Source of the DNA: Psychromonas sp. SA13A
GTDB lineage: Bacteria > Pseudomonadota > Gammaproteobacteria > Enterobacterales > Psychromonadaceae
Length of the DNA: 52,330 nucleotides
Direction of reading: 5' to 3'
Assembly (NCBI RefSeq): GCF_011378715.1
Contig: NZ_WTKU01000027.1
Location: 1-52,330, forward strand
The translations under genes and the position numbers were made by a program. This document shows positions 35,735-43,701 of this stretch, piece after piece. How positions within the stretch are numbered: position 1 is the stretch's first letter; each line of letters starts with the position of its first letter. The notes under the pieces were generated by a model. The model ran no database searches. It was not told the origin of the DNA and worked only from the letters and a program-made list of their open reading frames with translations.

Positions 35735-35810
35735 TTTAATCCAGTTTAATTATCAGCTAAAAGATAGGCGCCTGTCATTAGAGTGTTTCAAAGCATTGTT
35801 ACTTAAAAGC

Positions 35811-35844
35811 TAAAAAATGCCGTTCAACTTGTGTGAGCGGCATT
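35811..35844 (-). terminator. Terminator of the SnoaL-like lipoprotein gene
   Basis: The arms aatgccgttca and tgagcggcatt pair over 11 bp (one wobble). On the minus strand a T run follows. It lies 45 bp past the lipoprotein stop and may also stop DUF2999 transcription. Confidence 0.8.
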
Positions 35845-35888
35845 AAATAAGACCCTGAAATAATTAAGAGGGTAAACTCGCAAGTAAA

Positions 35889-36776
35889 TTAAAAACCGAA
35901 TTTTCCGTTATTATTTTTCCATTCTGATTCAGCAGGGATATTTTCAATGGTATCCCAATGCTCTACAATTTTACCGTTTTCTACACGAAATAAATCATAG
36001 AATGAAACGTGCTTATTCATAAAAGTACCTTCATTGATCGATAGAACAAAGTTACCTTCCCCTAAAATCAGATGATTTTTAGTCACAATCATTGGCATAT
36101 TCATTTTCGCAAGTTCGCCTAACGCCTTACCTAGCCCACTTAAATCATCAGCTATTGCAGGGTTATGTTGAATATATCCCCCTTTTTTAGGGCTAATAAA
36201 ATCACCAATTTTAGCCATATCACCATTAATTAAAATTGCATTAACAAAATTACTCACTAGCGCTTTATTTTCTGCTGTTTTATCTATATCAGTTACTTTA
36301 GTGGGTCCATCAAGTTGAGATCGACCACTAGGGTTGACAGGAGCAATGGCTTGTAAGTTATCCCAATGCTCGGTAATTTTTCCATCTTCAAATTTGAATA
36401 TATCAAATCCAACTTTAGGACCAAAAAAATCATATTCGGTATGTGTGACGGTGTAAGCACCATCGGTAAATGCACGTTTAACTTGTGCTTTTGCACTGCC
36501 TTTAGGCAATTGATGAAGCACTTCACCAAAACCTGCTAAGCCATCTTTTACCGCTAAGTTATGTTGAACATATTTATTAGGATTAATGTAATTAATCGCT
36601 TTGACATCGCCAGTTTCTATACTTGAAATAACCGCAATGGCTTTTTCTTTATTGCTCAGTGTCGCGTCTGTATCAAGCGAATTATTTACTGCTGCACAGG
36701 CACTTAAGCTAAGTACTGCAGCGGCTAATATGCCGCGTGAAAGTATTGAAATTTTATTATTGTTTAGCATAGTCAT
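35889..36776 (-). CDS. Lipoprotein with two SnoaL/NTF2-like repeats
   Basis: A 295-residue predicted lipoprotein: a signal peptide ends at the lipobox LSAC with Cys27. The mature part holds two copies of an NTF2-like (SnoaL-type) fold. The first has KYVQHNLAVKDGLAGFG and FKFEDGKITEHWDNLQ; the second has GYIQHNPAIADDLSGLG and FRVENGKIVEHWDTIE. SnoaL-like proteins include cyclases and many of unknown function, so no reaction is proposed. An AraC regulator lies 191 bp upstream on the same strand, which suggests control. Confidence 0.82.
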   Translation of the reverse strand: MTMLNNNKISILSRGILAAAVLSLSACAAVNNSLDTDATLSNKEKAIAVISSIETGDVKAINYINPNKYVQHNLAVKDGLAGFGEVLHQLPKGSAKAQVKRAFTDGAYTVTHTEYDFFGPKVGFDIFKFEDGKITEHWDNLQAIAPVNPSGRSQLDGPTKVTDIDKTAENKALVSNFVNAILINGDMAKIGDFISPKKGGYIQHNPAIADDLSGLGKALGELAKMNMPMIVTKNHLILGEGNFVLSINEGTFMNKHVSFYDLFRVENGKIVEHWDTIENIPAESEWKNNNGKFGF

Positions 36777-36967
36777 TATGAACGCCCTTTTGTGGTCAAT
36801 GCTTTAAATTATTCACTACTAATGAATAATGCTTGTTGGTTATATTTGTTGGTGATACTGAATATGACAACATTCTAAGGGGGATGGTGAAAAGGCAATA
36901 GAGTGTAGGTGAGCTTTTAAATGGTAAAAATCGAACCTATACCCAAAATAGAATGTGCAATTAAAAC

Positions 36968-37846
36968 CTATAGGACAGGTATTTTATACTGCTTCTGAAA
37001 TTGACTCGGTGTCGAGCCTACATGTTTCTTAAAATATTTTACAAAATTACTAACATCATCAAAACCAAAGTCATAAGCTAATTTTTGAGTGCTTAAGTTA
37101 GCAATGACTAAACGACGTTTCATCTCAATTAGCGTGAAAGCATCAATCATATTCTTAGCGGTTAAACCGGTACTAAGTTTACAAATAATGTTAAGTGTTT
37201 TATAAGTAATATTGAGCTTATTTGCATACCAGTTTGCATCACGCGTTGTTAAAAAATGTGCTTGCAACAAACTAAAAAAATCCCCCAGTTTAATACTTTG
37301 CCCTGTACTTAGGTTATCGTGACGCGATTGCGGGCGTAGTCTGTGTAGCATCAGTGCTAATGTAGAAAATAAATACATGACGATCAACGGATCAGATGCT
37401 GCATGCTTAATTTCGTGGCACATTTCATTTATAAACGTGTTGATACGAGAGTGATTTTCAGTATCAAGCATAAGCAGTGCAGTATGTTGCTGATTTAAAT
37501 GTGTAGGTGTGTAATTAGGTAGGCGCATATTGGCATGTACACGGTCTAAAAATTTTTGTGTAAATAAAACTATATGCCCTTGTGGCTGAGCACTAAAGTC
37601 AAAGGCATGCACTTGTTCTGGTTGTACAAAGATAAGCGAACCAGGAGAGAAATTAACCGTTTTAAAGTCAACCATATGCTTCCCCTCCCCTTGATCGATA
37701 CAAATTAATATAAAAAAAGAAACACGATGCGGTAGCTGGGGATTGTGTGAATTAATGTCTGTCAAATATAAGCGACTTAAAGGAATAACCTCCAACTCAG
37801 CTTGTTCACTTTTATTATGATTAAAACTTATATGTGGAATATTCAT
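36968..37846 (-). CDS. AraC-family transcriptional regulator
   Basis: A 292-residue regulator. The N-terminal half (about 30-110) is a cupin-like ligand domain (GEGKHMVDFKTVNFSPGSLI). The C-terminal half (about 190-285) holds the two AraC helix-turn-helix motifs: ANWYANKLNITYKTLNIICK and TQKLAYDFGFDDVSNFVKYF, then GSTPSQFQ. The ligand is unknown. It precedes the SnoaL-like lipoprotein gene and follows, on the same strand, the histidine-kinase gene at 174 bp. Confidence 0.9.
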   Translation of the reverse strand: MNIPHISFNHNKSEQAELEVIPLSRLYLTDINSHNPQLPHRVSFFILICIDQGEGKHMVDFKTVNFSPGSLIFVQPEQVHAFDFSAQPQGHIVLFTQKFLDRVHANMRLPNYTPTHLNQQHTALLMLDTENHSRINTFINEMCHEIKHAASDPLIVMYLFSTLALMLHRLRPQSRHDNLSTGQSIKLGDFFSLLQAHFLTTRDANWYANKLNITYKTLNIICKLSTGLTAKNMIDAFTLIEMKRRLVIANLSTQKLAYDFGFDDVSNFVKYFKKHVGSTPSQFQKQYKIPVL

Positions 37847-38020
37847 GTTAGCTCAATGCAAATGCGGTCAATTATCTAAAGGGTATCAAGTTTAGGTATA
37901 AGTAGTATTACAGGCTAAAGGAATACTAACCATCTTATGTATAGAGTGCTAATAATGACATATTTGGCTTATGATAATTACCATTTTTATTGGTAACGAA
38001 TAAACAAAATTAATACCGTA

Positions 38021-39520
38021 TCATGATCTTATTTTAGTCAAACAAAAATTGAAACTTGTCCCTTTACCTATTTGGCTTTCAACACTAATTTCAGAATGCA
38101 ATAAACGTAATAACTTTTGTGTGATAGCCAATCCCAAACCACCGTGTTCTTTACTGTCACAAATAGCATTACTAGCACGGTAACGAGCATCAAAAATATA
38201 CGCTAATTCATTTTCATTAATTCCAGTACCATTATCGATAACCGATAGATTAAGTTGGTTATTTGTCTTTTCATCAACCTGTATTGTAATTTTTCCACCT
38301 GTTGCGGTATGCCTAATCGCATTATCAATTAAGTTACTTAATATCCTTTCTAATTTACCGATATCTGTATAAACCAAAAACTCACATTGCTCGGGAGATA
38401 TATTCAGGGTTAACCCTTTTTCTTGTAAGCGATGTTGAAATTTAGCGGCAATGTCATGTAATAACTCAGCCAAAGGAAAGGTCTCTAAATCTAAAGTGAC
38501 TTGTCCACCATCTAGATGTGCTAATTCAAAAATTTGATCTACTAGTTTTTTTAGTTGATTCGCATTTTTAAAAGCAATATCGATAAATCGCTGATGTTGT
38601 TCGCTACTGAGTTGAGCCCCTTTTAATTGAATCGTTTCAAGGTATCCCTGTAAAGCAGCAAGCGGTGTACGTAAGTCATGAGAGAGATCCGTTAACATCT
38701 CTCGTCGTTTTTTGTCGTTTGCCTGTAATTGCACAAATTGATAATTAATTTGCTCAGCCATTTCATTAAACGCACTGCCTAGCTCATGAATTTCATTATG
38801 CTTAGCCGCTGGCCATTGCTGTAATATGACCTTGTTTTTTTCAAATCCAGCTTGTTTAAAGGCACGAATGTTTTCGGTCAACTTTTTTAAGGGATGAGTC
38901 AAAAAACGCAATAACGCCATCAATACTAAAAAAAAGAAAACCATCACACTAAATAAAAAAACCAACGATTGTGAGAGATGTTGTTCTGACAAAACGTCGG
39001 CAAAAATCGAATCATACTTTTCACCACCAATGATGATATATAGATAACCTTGTAAATTATCACCATTATAAATAGGTGCCGCTGAGAATATTTTTTGCGC
39101 ACAACTTCCACCCGTACATTGATTCCGCGGATCGTCTCCATAGATAGGTAAAGGTTTTTTATGAGCTATAAAATCAACTAAAGGTGTAATGCTAACTTGT
39201 TCACGCTTTACTTTACCTGGCTCAGCTGAATAACTGAGAATACTGCCACTCGGGGCAATAAAATAAAACTCAAAGCTTGGTCCAAGGATCATTAAACTAT
39301 GGAACAGGTTTTTTAATTCACGATAATCATAAACGCCTTCTTTTAATAAAGGGTTATCGTTGCCTAAGTGCTCGGCTAATTGAAGGTGCAAACGTTGCTC
39401 AGCTTCATGACGAGAGCTGACTTCAAGTTTTGCAGACCACCATGCAAATGTGCAGGCAATAGCAATAAAAAGGAGTACTAACGCAATAGTAATGCGCTGA
39501 TAAAGAGAAAGTATCATCAA
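38021..39520 (-). CDS. Sensor histidine kinase of a spondin-linked two-component system
   Basis: A 499-residue membrane sensor. TM1 is about 10-28 and TM2 about 184-206; between them lies a periplasmic domain of about 150 residues with the cysteine pair Cys135-x4-Cys140 (NQCTGGSCAQ). A HAMP linker (about 205-260), the phospho-acceptor His281 in LSHDLRTPLAAL, the N box LSNLIDNAIRHT, and the ATP lid VIDNGTGI and GGLGLAI follow. It starts in a 4-base ATGA overlap with the response-regulator gene. The Cys pair could bind metal or sense redox state; that is inference. Confidence 0.92.
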   Translation of the reverse strand: MMILSLYQRITIALVLLFIAIACTFAWWSAKLEVSSRHEAEQRLHLQLAEHLGNDNPLLKEGVYDYRELKNLFHSLMILGPSFEFYFIAPSGSILSYSAEPGKVKREQVSITPLVDFIAHKKPLPIYGDDPRNQCTGGSCAQKIFSAAPIYNGDNLQGYLYIIIGGEKYDSIFADVLSEQHLSQSLVFLFSVMVFFFLVLMALLRFLTHPLKKLTENIRAFKQAGFEKNKVILQQWPAAKHNEIHELGSAFNEMAEQINYQFVQLQANDKKRREMLTDLSHDLRTPLAALQGYLETIQLKGAQLSSEQHQRFIDIAFKNANQLKKLVDQIFELAHLDGGQVTLDLETFPLAELLHDIAAKFQHRLQEKGLTLNISPEQCEFLVYTDIGKLERILSNLIDNAIRHTATGGKITIQVDEKTNNQLNLSVIDNGTGINENELAYIFDARYRASNAICDSKEHGGLGLAITQKLLRLLHSEISVESQIGKGTSFNFCLTKIRS

Positions 39521-40269
39521 GCAACACCTTCAGGGCTAAACTTATAACCCACGCCAAAAACGGTTTGAATGATCGCTGGCATTGTCTTATTAGTCACTTC
39601 AGGTTGCCCTATCACTAATTTATTACGTAGGCGATTAATATGTGAATTAACCGTATGTTCATAACCACTATGTTGATAGCCCCATACTTTATCTAATAGC
39701 TGAGCACGAGAAAAAACTTGGCTAGGGTGTTGCGCCATGAAACACAGTAGGTCAAATTCTGTTGAGGTCAAATCAATGCTTGTTTCACGCAGAACGACTT
39801 CATGTGTGCGACGATTAATCATTAATTCACCATGGCAAATGATGCTATTTTGTTCACCATCAGTAGATGTGTGGGTGGTCTGAGCTTGGTTATTTTGCAA
39901 TAAATGCACTCGACGCAAAAGCGCATGCACCCGTGCTTGCAACTCTCTAACACTAAATGGTTTAGACATGTAATCATCGGCCCCTAATTCAAGGCCAACG
40001 ACTCTATCAATTTCAGAGGTACGTGCAGTTAACATTAAAATTGCTTGCTCTTGCTTTACTTCTCTGATTTTTCTACACACATCTAAACCACTACAACCAG
40101 GTAAAGTGATGTCTAGTATCAAGATAGAGAAATCATTATTTAAGGCTTGTATAATCGCCTCTTCACCATTATCACAGTGAGTAACTTGTAAACCTAAATC
40201 TTGCATATGCACTTTAACCAATTCCGCGATATCTTGGTCATCTTCAACGATTAAAATGCTATCTGCCAT
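39517..40269 (-). CDS. OmpR-family response regulator
   Basis: A 250-residue regulator with a receiver domain (1-120; acidic pocket Glu9-Asp10-Asp11, phospho-acceptor Asp53 in LILDITLP, Lys in SKPFS) and an OmpR-type winged-helix DNA-binding domain (about 150-248; STEFDLLCFMAQHPSQVFSR and EHTVNSHINRLRNKL). Its stop overlaps the kinase start. It follows the second spondin gene by 72 bp, with no terminator seen, so all four genes may be one transcript. Confidence 0.93.
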   Translation of the reverse strand: MADSILIVEDDQDIAELVKVHMQDLGLQVTHCDNGEEAIIQALNNDFSILILDITLPGCSGLDVCRKIREVKQEQAILMLTARTSEIDRVVGLELGADDYMSKPFSVRELQARVHALLRRVHLLQNNQAQTTHTSTDGEQNSIICHGELMINRRTHEVVLRETSIDLTSTEFDLLCFMAQHPSQVFSRAQLLDKVWGYQHSGYEHTVNSHINRLRNKLVIGQPEVTNKTMPAIIQTVFGVGYKFSPEGVA

Positions 40270-40341
40270 GATTCATCTCACTATCAATTTTGCCTATTCA
40301 CTATCCTAACAACTTAGCTACAACAAATAGGCTTTAATGGT

Positions 40342-41031
40342 TTATTTAATGCGTGTAATAGTAACAGACATCACAGGGTTATCGAACTTCTGCTGATAAG
40401 TGAGAGCGGAGGTACTCAAACCATCATCACCACTGATAATACCAGCATGCATCGCTACAAAGTTGTTTCTATCATCGCGATCAGGATTATAAGCCTCCCC
40501 ACCAGCTGCGGGGCCAGGAACAGTTTCTGCACTTTCGCTGTTCGCTTCTGTGCCAGCGTCGTAAGCCAATGTGCGATAAGTCACTGAATCATTAACAGCA
40601 AAGCTTTCTAACGCTATTTTATTAAGACCTGTAAACGCATCATTTGAATTACCTAACATACTCGCAAATGACAAATAACTCACCGTGTTAGTATAAGAAA
40701 CAGTTACCGTTGTTGTCTCGCCGGGTAATACAGGTCCAGTACTCTGTGCAGAGCTTGTGACTATGCTGCTACTTTGTAACTGGCTACTATCGCCCGATTC
40801 AGCCAATAGTTCTAAGGCATCGGAAGCGGTCTCTCCAACACGCCATAGTTCACCGCTATTATGTAAGATCAACGCTGGTGGTGAAATAGGCTGACCATTG
40901 GTTAAATTACTTAGGGTTACTTGATACGTTACAGGCGTTGTAGTTACTGTAGCGGAATTCGTATTGTCATCACAGGCCACTAATATGAGAGCGGCCGTTG
41001 TCGCCAACGCGACTTTAGTCAATTTAATCAT
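40342..41031 (-). CDS. Spondin-domain lipoprotein
   Basis: A 229-residue predicted lipoprotein: signal peptide with lipobox LVAC and Cys20, then a Thr-rich stretch and a Spond_N-like domain (VTLSNLTNGQPISPPALI, SYLSFASMLGNSNDAF, AYDAGTEANSE, MHAGIISGDDGLS). The function of bacterial spondin-domain proteins is not established. I chose ATG 41031 because AAGGAGG, nearly ideal, lies just upstream and overlaps the preceding gene's stop; an ATG at 41055 would add 8 residues and overlap that gene. It is a paralogue of its upstream neighbour. Confidence 0.82.
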   Translation of the reverse strand: MIKLTKVALATTAALILVACDDNTNSATVTTTPVTYQVTLSNLTNGQPISPPALILHNSGELWRVGETASDALELLAESGDSSQLQSSSIVTSSAQSTGPVLPGETTTVTVSYTNTVSYLSFASMLGNSNDAFTGLNKIALESFAVNDSVTYRTLAYDAGTEANSESAETVPGPAAGGEAYNPDRDDRNNFVAMHAGIISGDDGLSTSALTYQQKFDNPVMSVTITRIK

Positions 41032-41041
41032 TAAAGCCTCC

Positions 41042-41713
41042 TTATTCGACAACAACGGTCAACTTTGCGACAGGATTTAACCAACGATGTACACGGCTGT
41101 CAAAGTCACTGATACCGGCATCAGAGTCAGAATCACCAATCACTCCAGGATGGATATGGACATTGCTATTACCTATTTCAGCGGTCACACCCGATGCGCC
41201 CGTTGACGTTATCCCAATAGGATTGGGTACATTACTAATAATTTCATCATTTGCTTCTGTGCCTGCGTCGTAGGCATTTAATAGCACAGTATAAGTACCC
41301 GCTTGAGTGGGTATCTTCCAGCTATCTAAACCAACAAAACCATCATTAGTTGGCAGCATCATGGCCGCTAAAGAAAGGTAATCATTACCGTCACTATTAG
41401 TTAAAGTGAACTCAGTGTTAGCACCCGATCCTAATAAACCACCAGCGGGATTAGTAACAATATCCGCACCGTAACCACTTAATAATACGTTCACTCCGTC
41501 GATACTTCCGCCCTCAGCTAATGCTTGTAGTTCATCAGAGGCAGCTTCAGCTGAATGAAAAATAGCAGCTTGTGAATCATGTGCTGCGGCAATAACAGGT
41601 GTAAAGCTAATACCTTGGGTTAAATTAACCAGTGTGATAGTTAAGTCTTGCGCTTGGCTTGCTACACTAAATAAACCTGCAAAGCCTGCGGCAATAAGAT
41701 GCTTGTTTGACAT
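41042..41713 (-). CDS. Secreted spondin-domain protein
   Basis: A 223-residue exported protein with a cleavable signal peptide (about 1-21, ending ASQA) and no lipobox Cys. The Spond_N-like domain shares blocks with the downstream lipoprotein: ITLVNLTQGISFTPVIAA, DYLSLAAMMLPTNDGF, AYDAGTEANDE and IHPGVIG. It is acidic and rich in Asp, and could bind calcium, though this is inference. It is the first gene of the apparent operon. Its upstream region has a 12-bp triplet repeat. The SD is AGGGAG. Confidence 0.82.
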   Translation of the reverse strand: MSNKHLIAAGFAGLFSVASQAQDLTITLVNLTQGISFTPVIAAAHDSQAAIFHSAEAASDELQALAEGGSIDGVNVLLSGYGADIVTNPAGGLLGSGANTEFTLTNSDGNDYLSLAAMMLPTNDGFVGLDSWKIPTQAGTYTVLLNAYDAGTEANDEIISNVPNPIGITSTGASGVTAEIGNSNVHIHPGVIGDSDSDAGISDFDSRVHRWLNPVAKLTVVVE

Positions 41714-41760
41714 GAAAAAACTCCCTTTAATCGTAAATGAATTATTTATATTTAAATATG

Positions 41761-41796
41761 TTTTGAATATTGTTTTGAATATTGTTTTGAATATTG
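41761..41796. repeat. 12-bp tandem repeat, three perfect copies, in the spondin promoter region
   Basis: Three exact copies of ttttgaatattg, 48-83 bp upstream of the first spondin gene. Its -10 or -35 elements would be expected here, so a change in copy number could alter promoter geometry. Confidence 0.9.
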
Positions 41797-41993
41797 TTTA
41801 CTGGGTTGATGGAGAGAGTATGCCCATGAGATATCACGCGGTTATCACGAAGGCTTCACTATTTAGTGTTGAATTGTTCGCATTGTTATTACAACTATTG
41901 TCGAGGTTAATGGTTAAATAATGACGCGTGTTTTTTTGCATATTCATTAACAGTACGTATAATCCGCCTTTCAAAAATCAATAAGAGCGAACC

Positions 41994-42785
41994 ATGAACG
42001 AACAATACGAGAACCGCTTTGGTGGGATAAAACGTCTATATGGCACCACTGCACTACAAAAATTCCAAAACAGTCATATCTGTGTGATTGGAATTGGTGG
42101 CGTTGGCTCTTGGGTTGTTGAATCATTAGCCCGTTCAGGTATTGGAAAAATCACATTAATCGATATGGATGACCTGTGTGTCACGAATACTAATCGCCAA
42201 GTACATGCATTGGCGGAAACCGTTGGCCAGCAAAAAATTGAAGTGATGGCAGCGCGCTGCAAACAAATTAATCCAGATATTATTGTTAATTGTATTGATG
42301 ACTTTATTGATAAAGAAAACTGTTTTGAATATTTGTCTAAGGACATGGATTACATCTTTGATGCCATTGATAGTATTCATGCCAAAGTCGCTTTGGTGGC
42401 GCATTGCAAACGTAATAAATATCCTTTGCTCACCTGTGGCGGTGCCGGTGGCCAGTTAGATCCAACACAAATCCAAGTAACCGATTTAGCCAGGACAATC
42501 CAAGATCCGCTGGCGGCAAAAGTGCGCTCAGAGTTACGTCGACACTTCAACTTTACCACCAACCCCAAACGTAAATTTCGTATCAACTGTGTCTTCTCAA
42601 CGGAGCAATTAAGTTACCCAGATATGAATGGGGAAGTATGCAAAGAAAAAGCAGAGTCAGACGGTAATATGAAGATGGATTGTGCCAGTGGTTTTGGCGC
42701 ATCAACCATGGTCACAGCAAGCTTCGCTTTTGTGGGTAGCGCGTTTATCCTTAAGAAAATAGCTGAAAAAGCTAAAAGTGAATAA
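41994..42785 (+). CDS. tcdA: tRNA threonylcarbamoyladenosine dehydratase
   Basis: An ATP-dependent E1-like enzyme (CsdL/YgdL) that cyclises t6A to ct6A at position 37 of ANN-reading tRNAs. It has 263 residues (E. coli 268). The nucleotide loop is VIGIGGVGSWVVE (about 31-43). DMDDLCVTNTNRQ and the CxxG-type TCGGAGGQLDPT segment are typical, and a final hydrophobic helix (ASFAFVGSAFILKKIAE) may anchor it. It is monocistronic and divergent from the spondin operon. Confidence 0.93.
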   Translation: MNEQYENRFGGIKRLYGTTALQKFQNSHICVIGIGGVGSWVVESLARSGIGKITLIDMDDLCVTNTNRQVHALAETVGQQKIEVMAARCKQINPDIIVNCIDDFIDKENCFEYLSKDMDYIFDAIDSIHAKVALVAHCKRNKYPLLTCGGAGGQLDPTQIQVTDLARTIQDPLAAKVRSELRRHFNFTTNPKRKFRINCVFSTEQLSYPDMNGEVCKEKAESDGNMKMDCASGFGASTMVTASFAFVGSAFILKKIAEKAKSE

Positions 42786-42803
42786 AGCACAAAATAAAAG
42801 CAT

Positions 42804-43510
42804 TTAACCACGAAGCGCTCCGCTTCACGAAGAACACGAAGTAAGAAAAATGGGAAGTTTAAAAACCAACAAACTCGACTATTTCACTTGTTTTTGGCTT
42901 CTACCTTTTTCTGCTATGTCTTTAACCTGTTTTTGACCTCACCTTCTCTACTCTTCGTGCCTTCGTGGTTAAACAGCTTTTGACTTTAAAGATAATCACC
43001 ACGAAGCGCTTCGCTTCACGAAGGACACGAAGTAAGAAAAATAGGAAGTTTAAAAGCTAATAAAACTAGTCATTTTATTTATTTTGGTTCTTATCTTTTT
43101 CTGCTTTGCTTTTGCTTAACCTATTTTTGATCTTTCCTTCTCTATTCTTCGTGCCTTCGTGGTTAAACAGCTTTTGACTTTAAAGATAATCACCACGAAG
43201 CGCTGCGCTTCACGAAGGATATGAAGTAAAAAAATGGGAGGTTTAAAAACCAACAAACTCGACTATTTCACTTGTTTTTGGCTTCTACCTTTTTCTGCTT
43301 TGTGTTTAACCTGTTTTTGACCTTACCTTCTCCAATCTTCGAGGCTAAACAGCTTTTGACCTTAAATTCCTTAGCCCTTTCGTGTTTAAGGCGTTTTTTG
43401 GCCTTATCTTCTCTAATCTTCGTGACTTCGTGGTTAAACCGCTTTTGATCTTTACCGATTTATATCTTCGAGTTTAATCAGGTTTCGCTAAACCATGCCT
43501 TCGTGGTTAA
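42804..43510. repeat. CCACGAAG-ended intergenic repeat, three tandem units plus fragments
   Basis: Three head-to-tail units start at 42807, 42998 and 43192 (periods 191 and 194). Each opens accacgaagcgc..cgcttcacgaag, and units 1 and 2 close cttcgtgccttcgtggttaa, so the ends are inverted repeats and each unit could fold on itself. The third is decayed; extra right-end fragments lie at 43419-43440 and 43495-43510. The interior is T-rich on the plus strand (cttgtttttggcttctacct) with stops in the frames checked. It resembles a non-coding miniature element; no transposase is inside. It fills most of the 916 bp between tcdA and gdhB. Confidence 0.85.
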
Positions 43511-43555
43511 TAAGCTTTTGATCTTATACAACAAGCCCTAGCGAAAAACACCTAT

Positions 43556-43591
43556 AAAAAAAGCGATGTGATTATTCACATCGCTTTTTAG
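43556..43591. terminator. Terminator of the NAD-glutamate dehydrogenase gene
   Basis: A perfect 14-bp stem (aaaaagcgatgtga with tcacatcgcttttt) around loop ttat, with T runs on both strands, 111 bp past the gdhB stop. Confidence 0.92.
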
Positions 43592-43701
43592 CTTTAACCC
43601 TATTAACTATAACTATAACTATAATCATAACTATATAAGATAAGTTGAGCTGTATTAACTGAACTATAAAAGCCTGAACACATAGCGCTCAACAATAAAG
43701 G

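Noticed and set aside
37978..37996. Terminator after the histidine kinase gene
   Set aside because: A ttacca/tggtaa hairpin is present but lacks a T run on the minus strand and the stem is only 6 bp.
42804..43510. CRISPR-like array
   Set aside because: Repeat units are about 192 bp with few short unique spacers and decay along the array; no cas genes are present.
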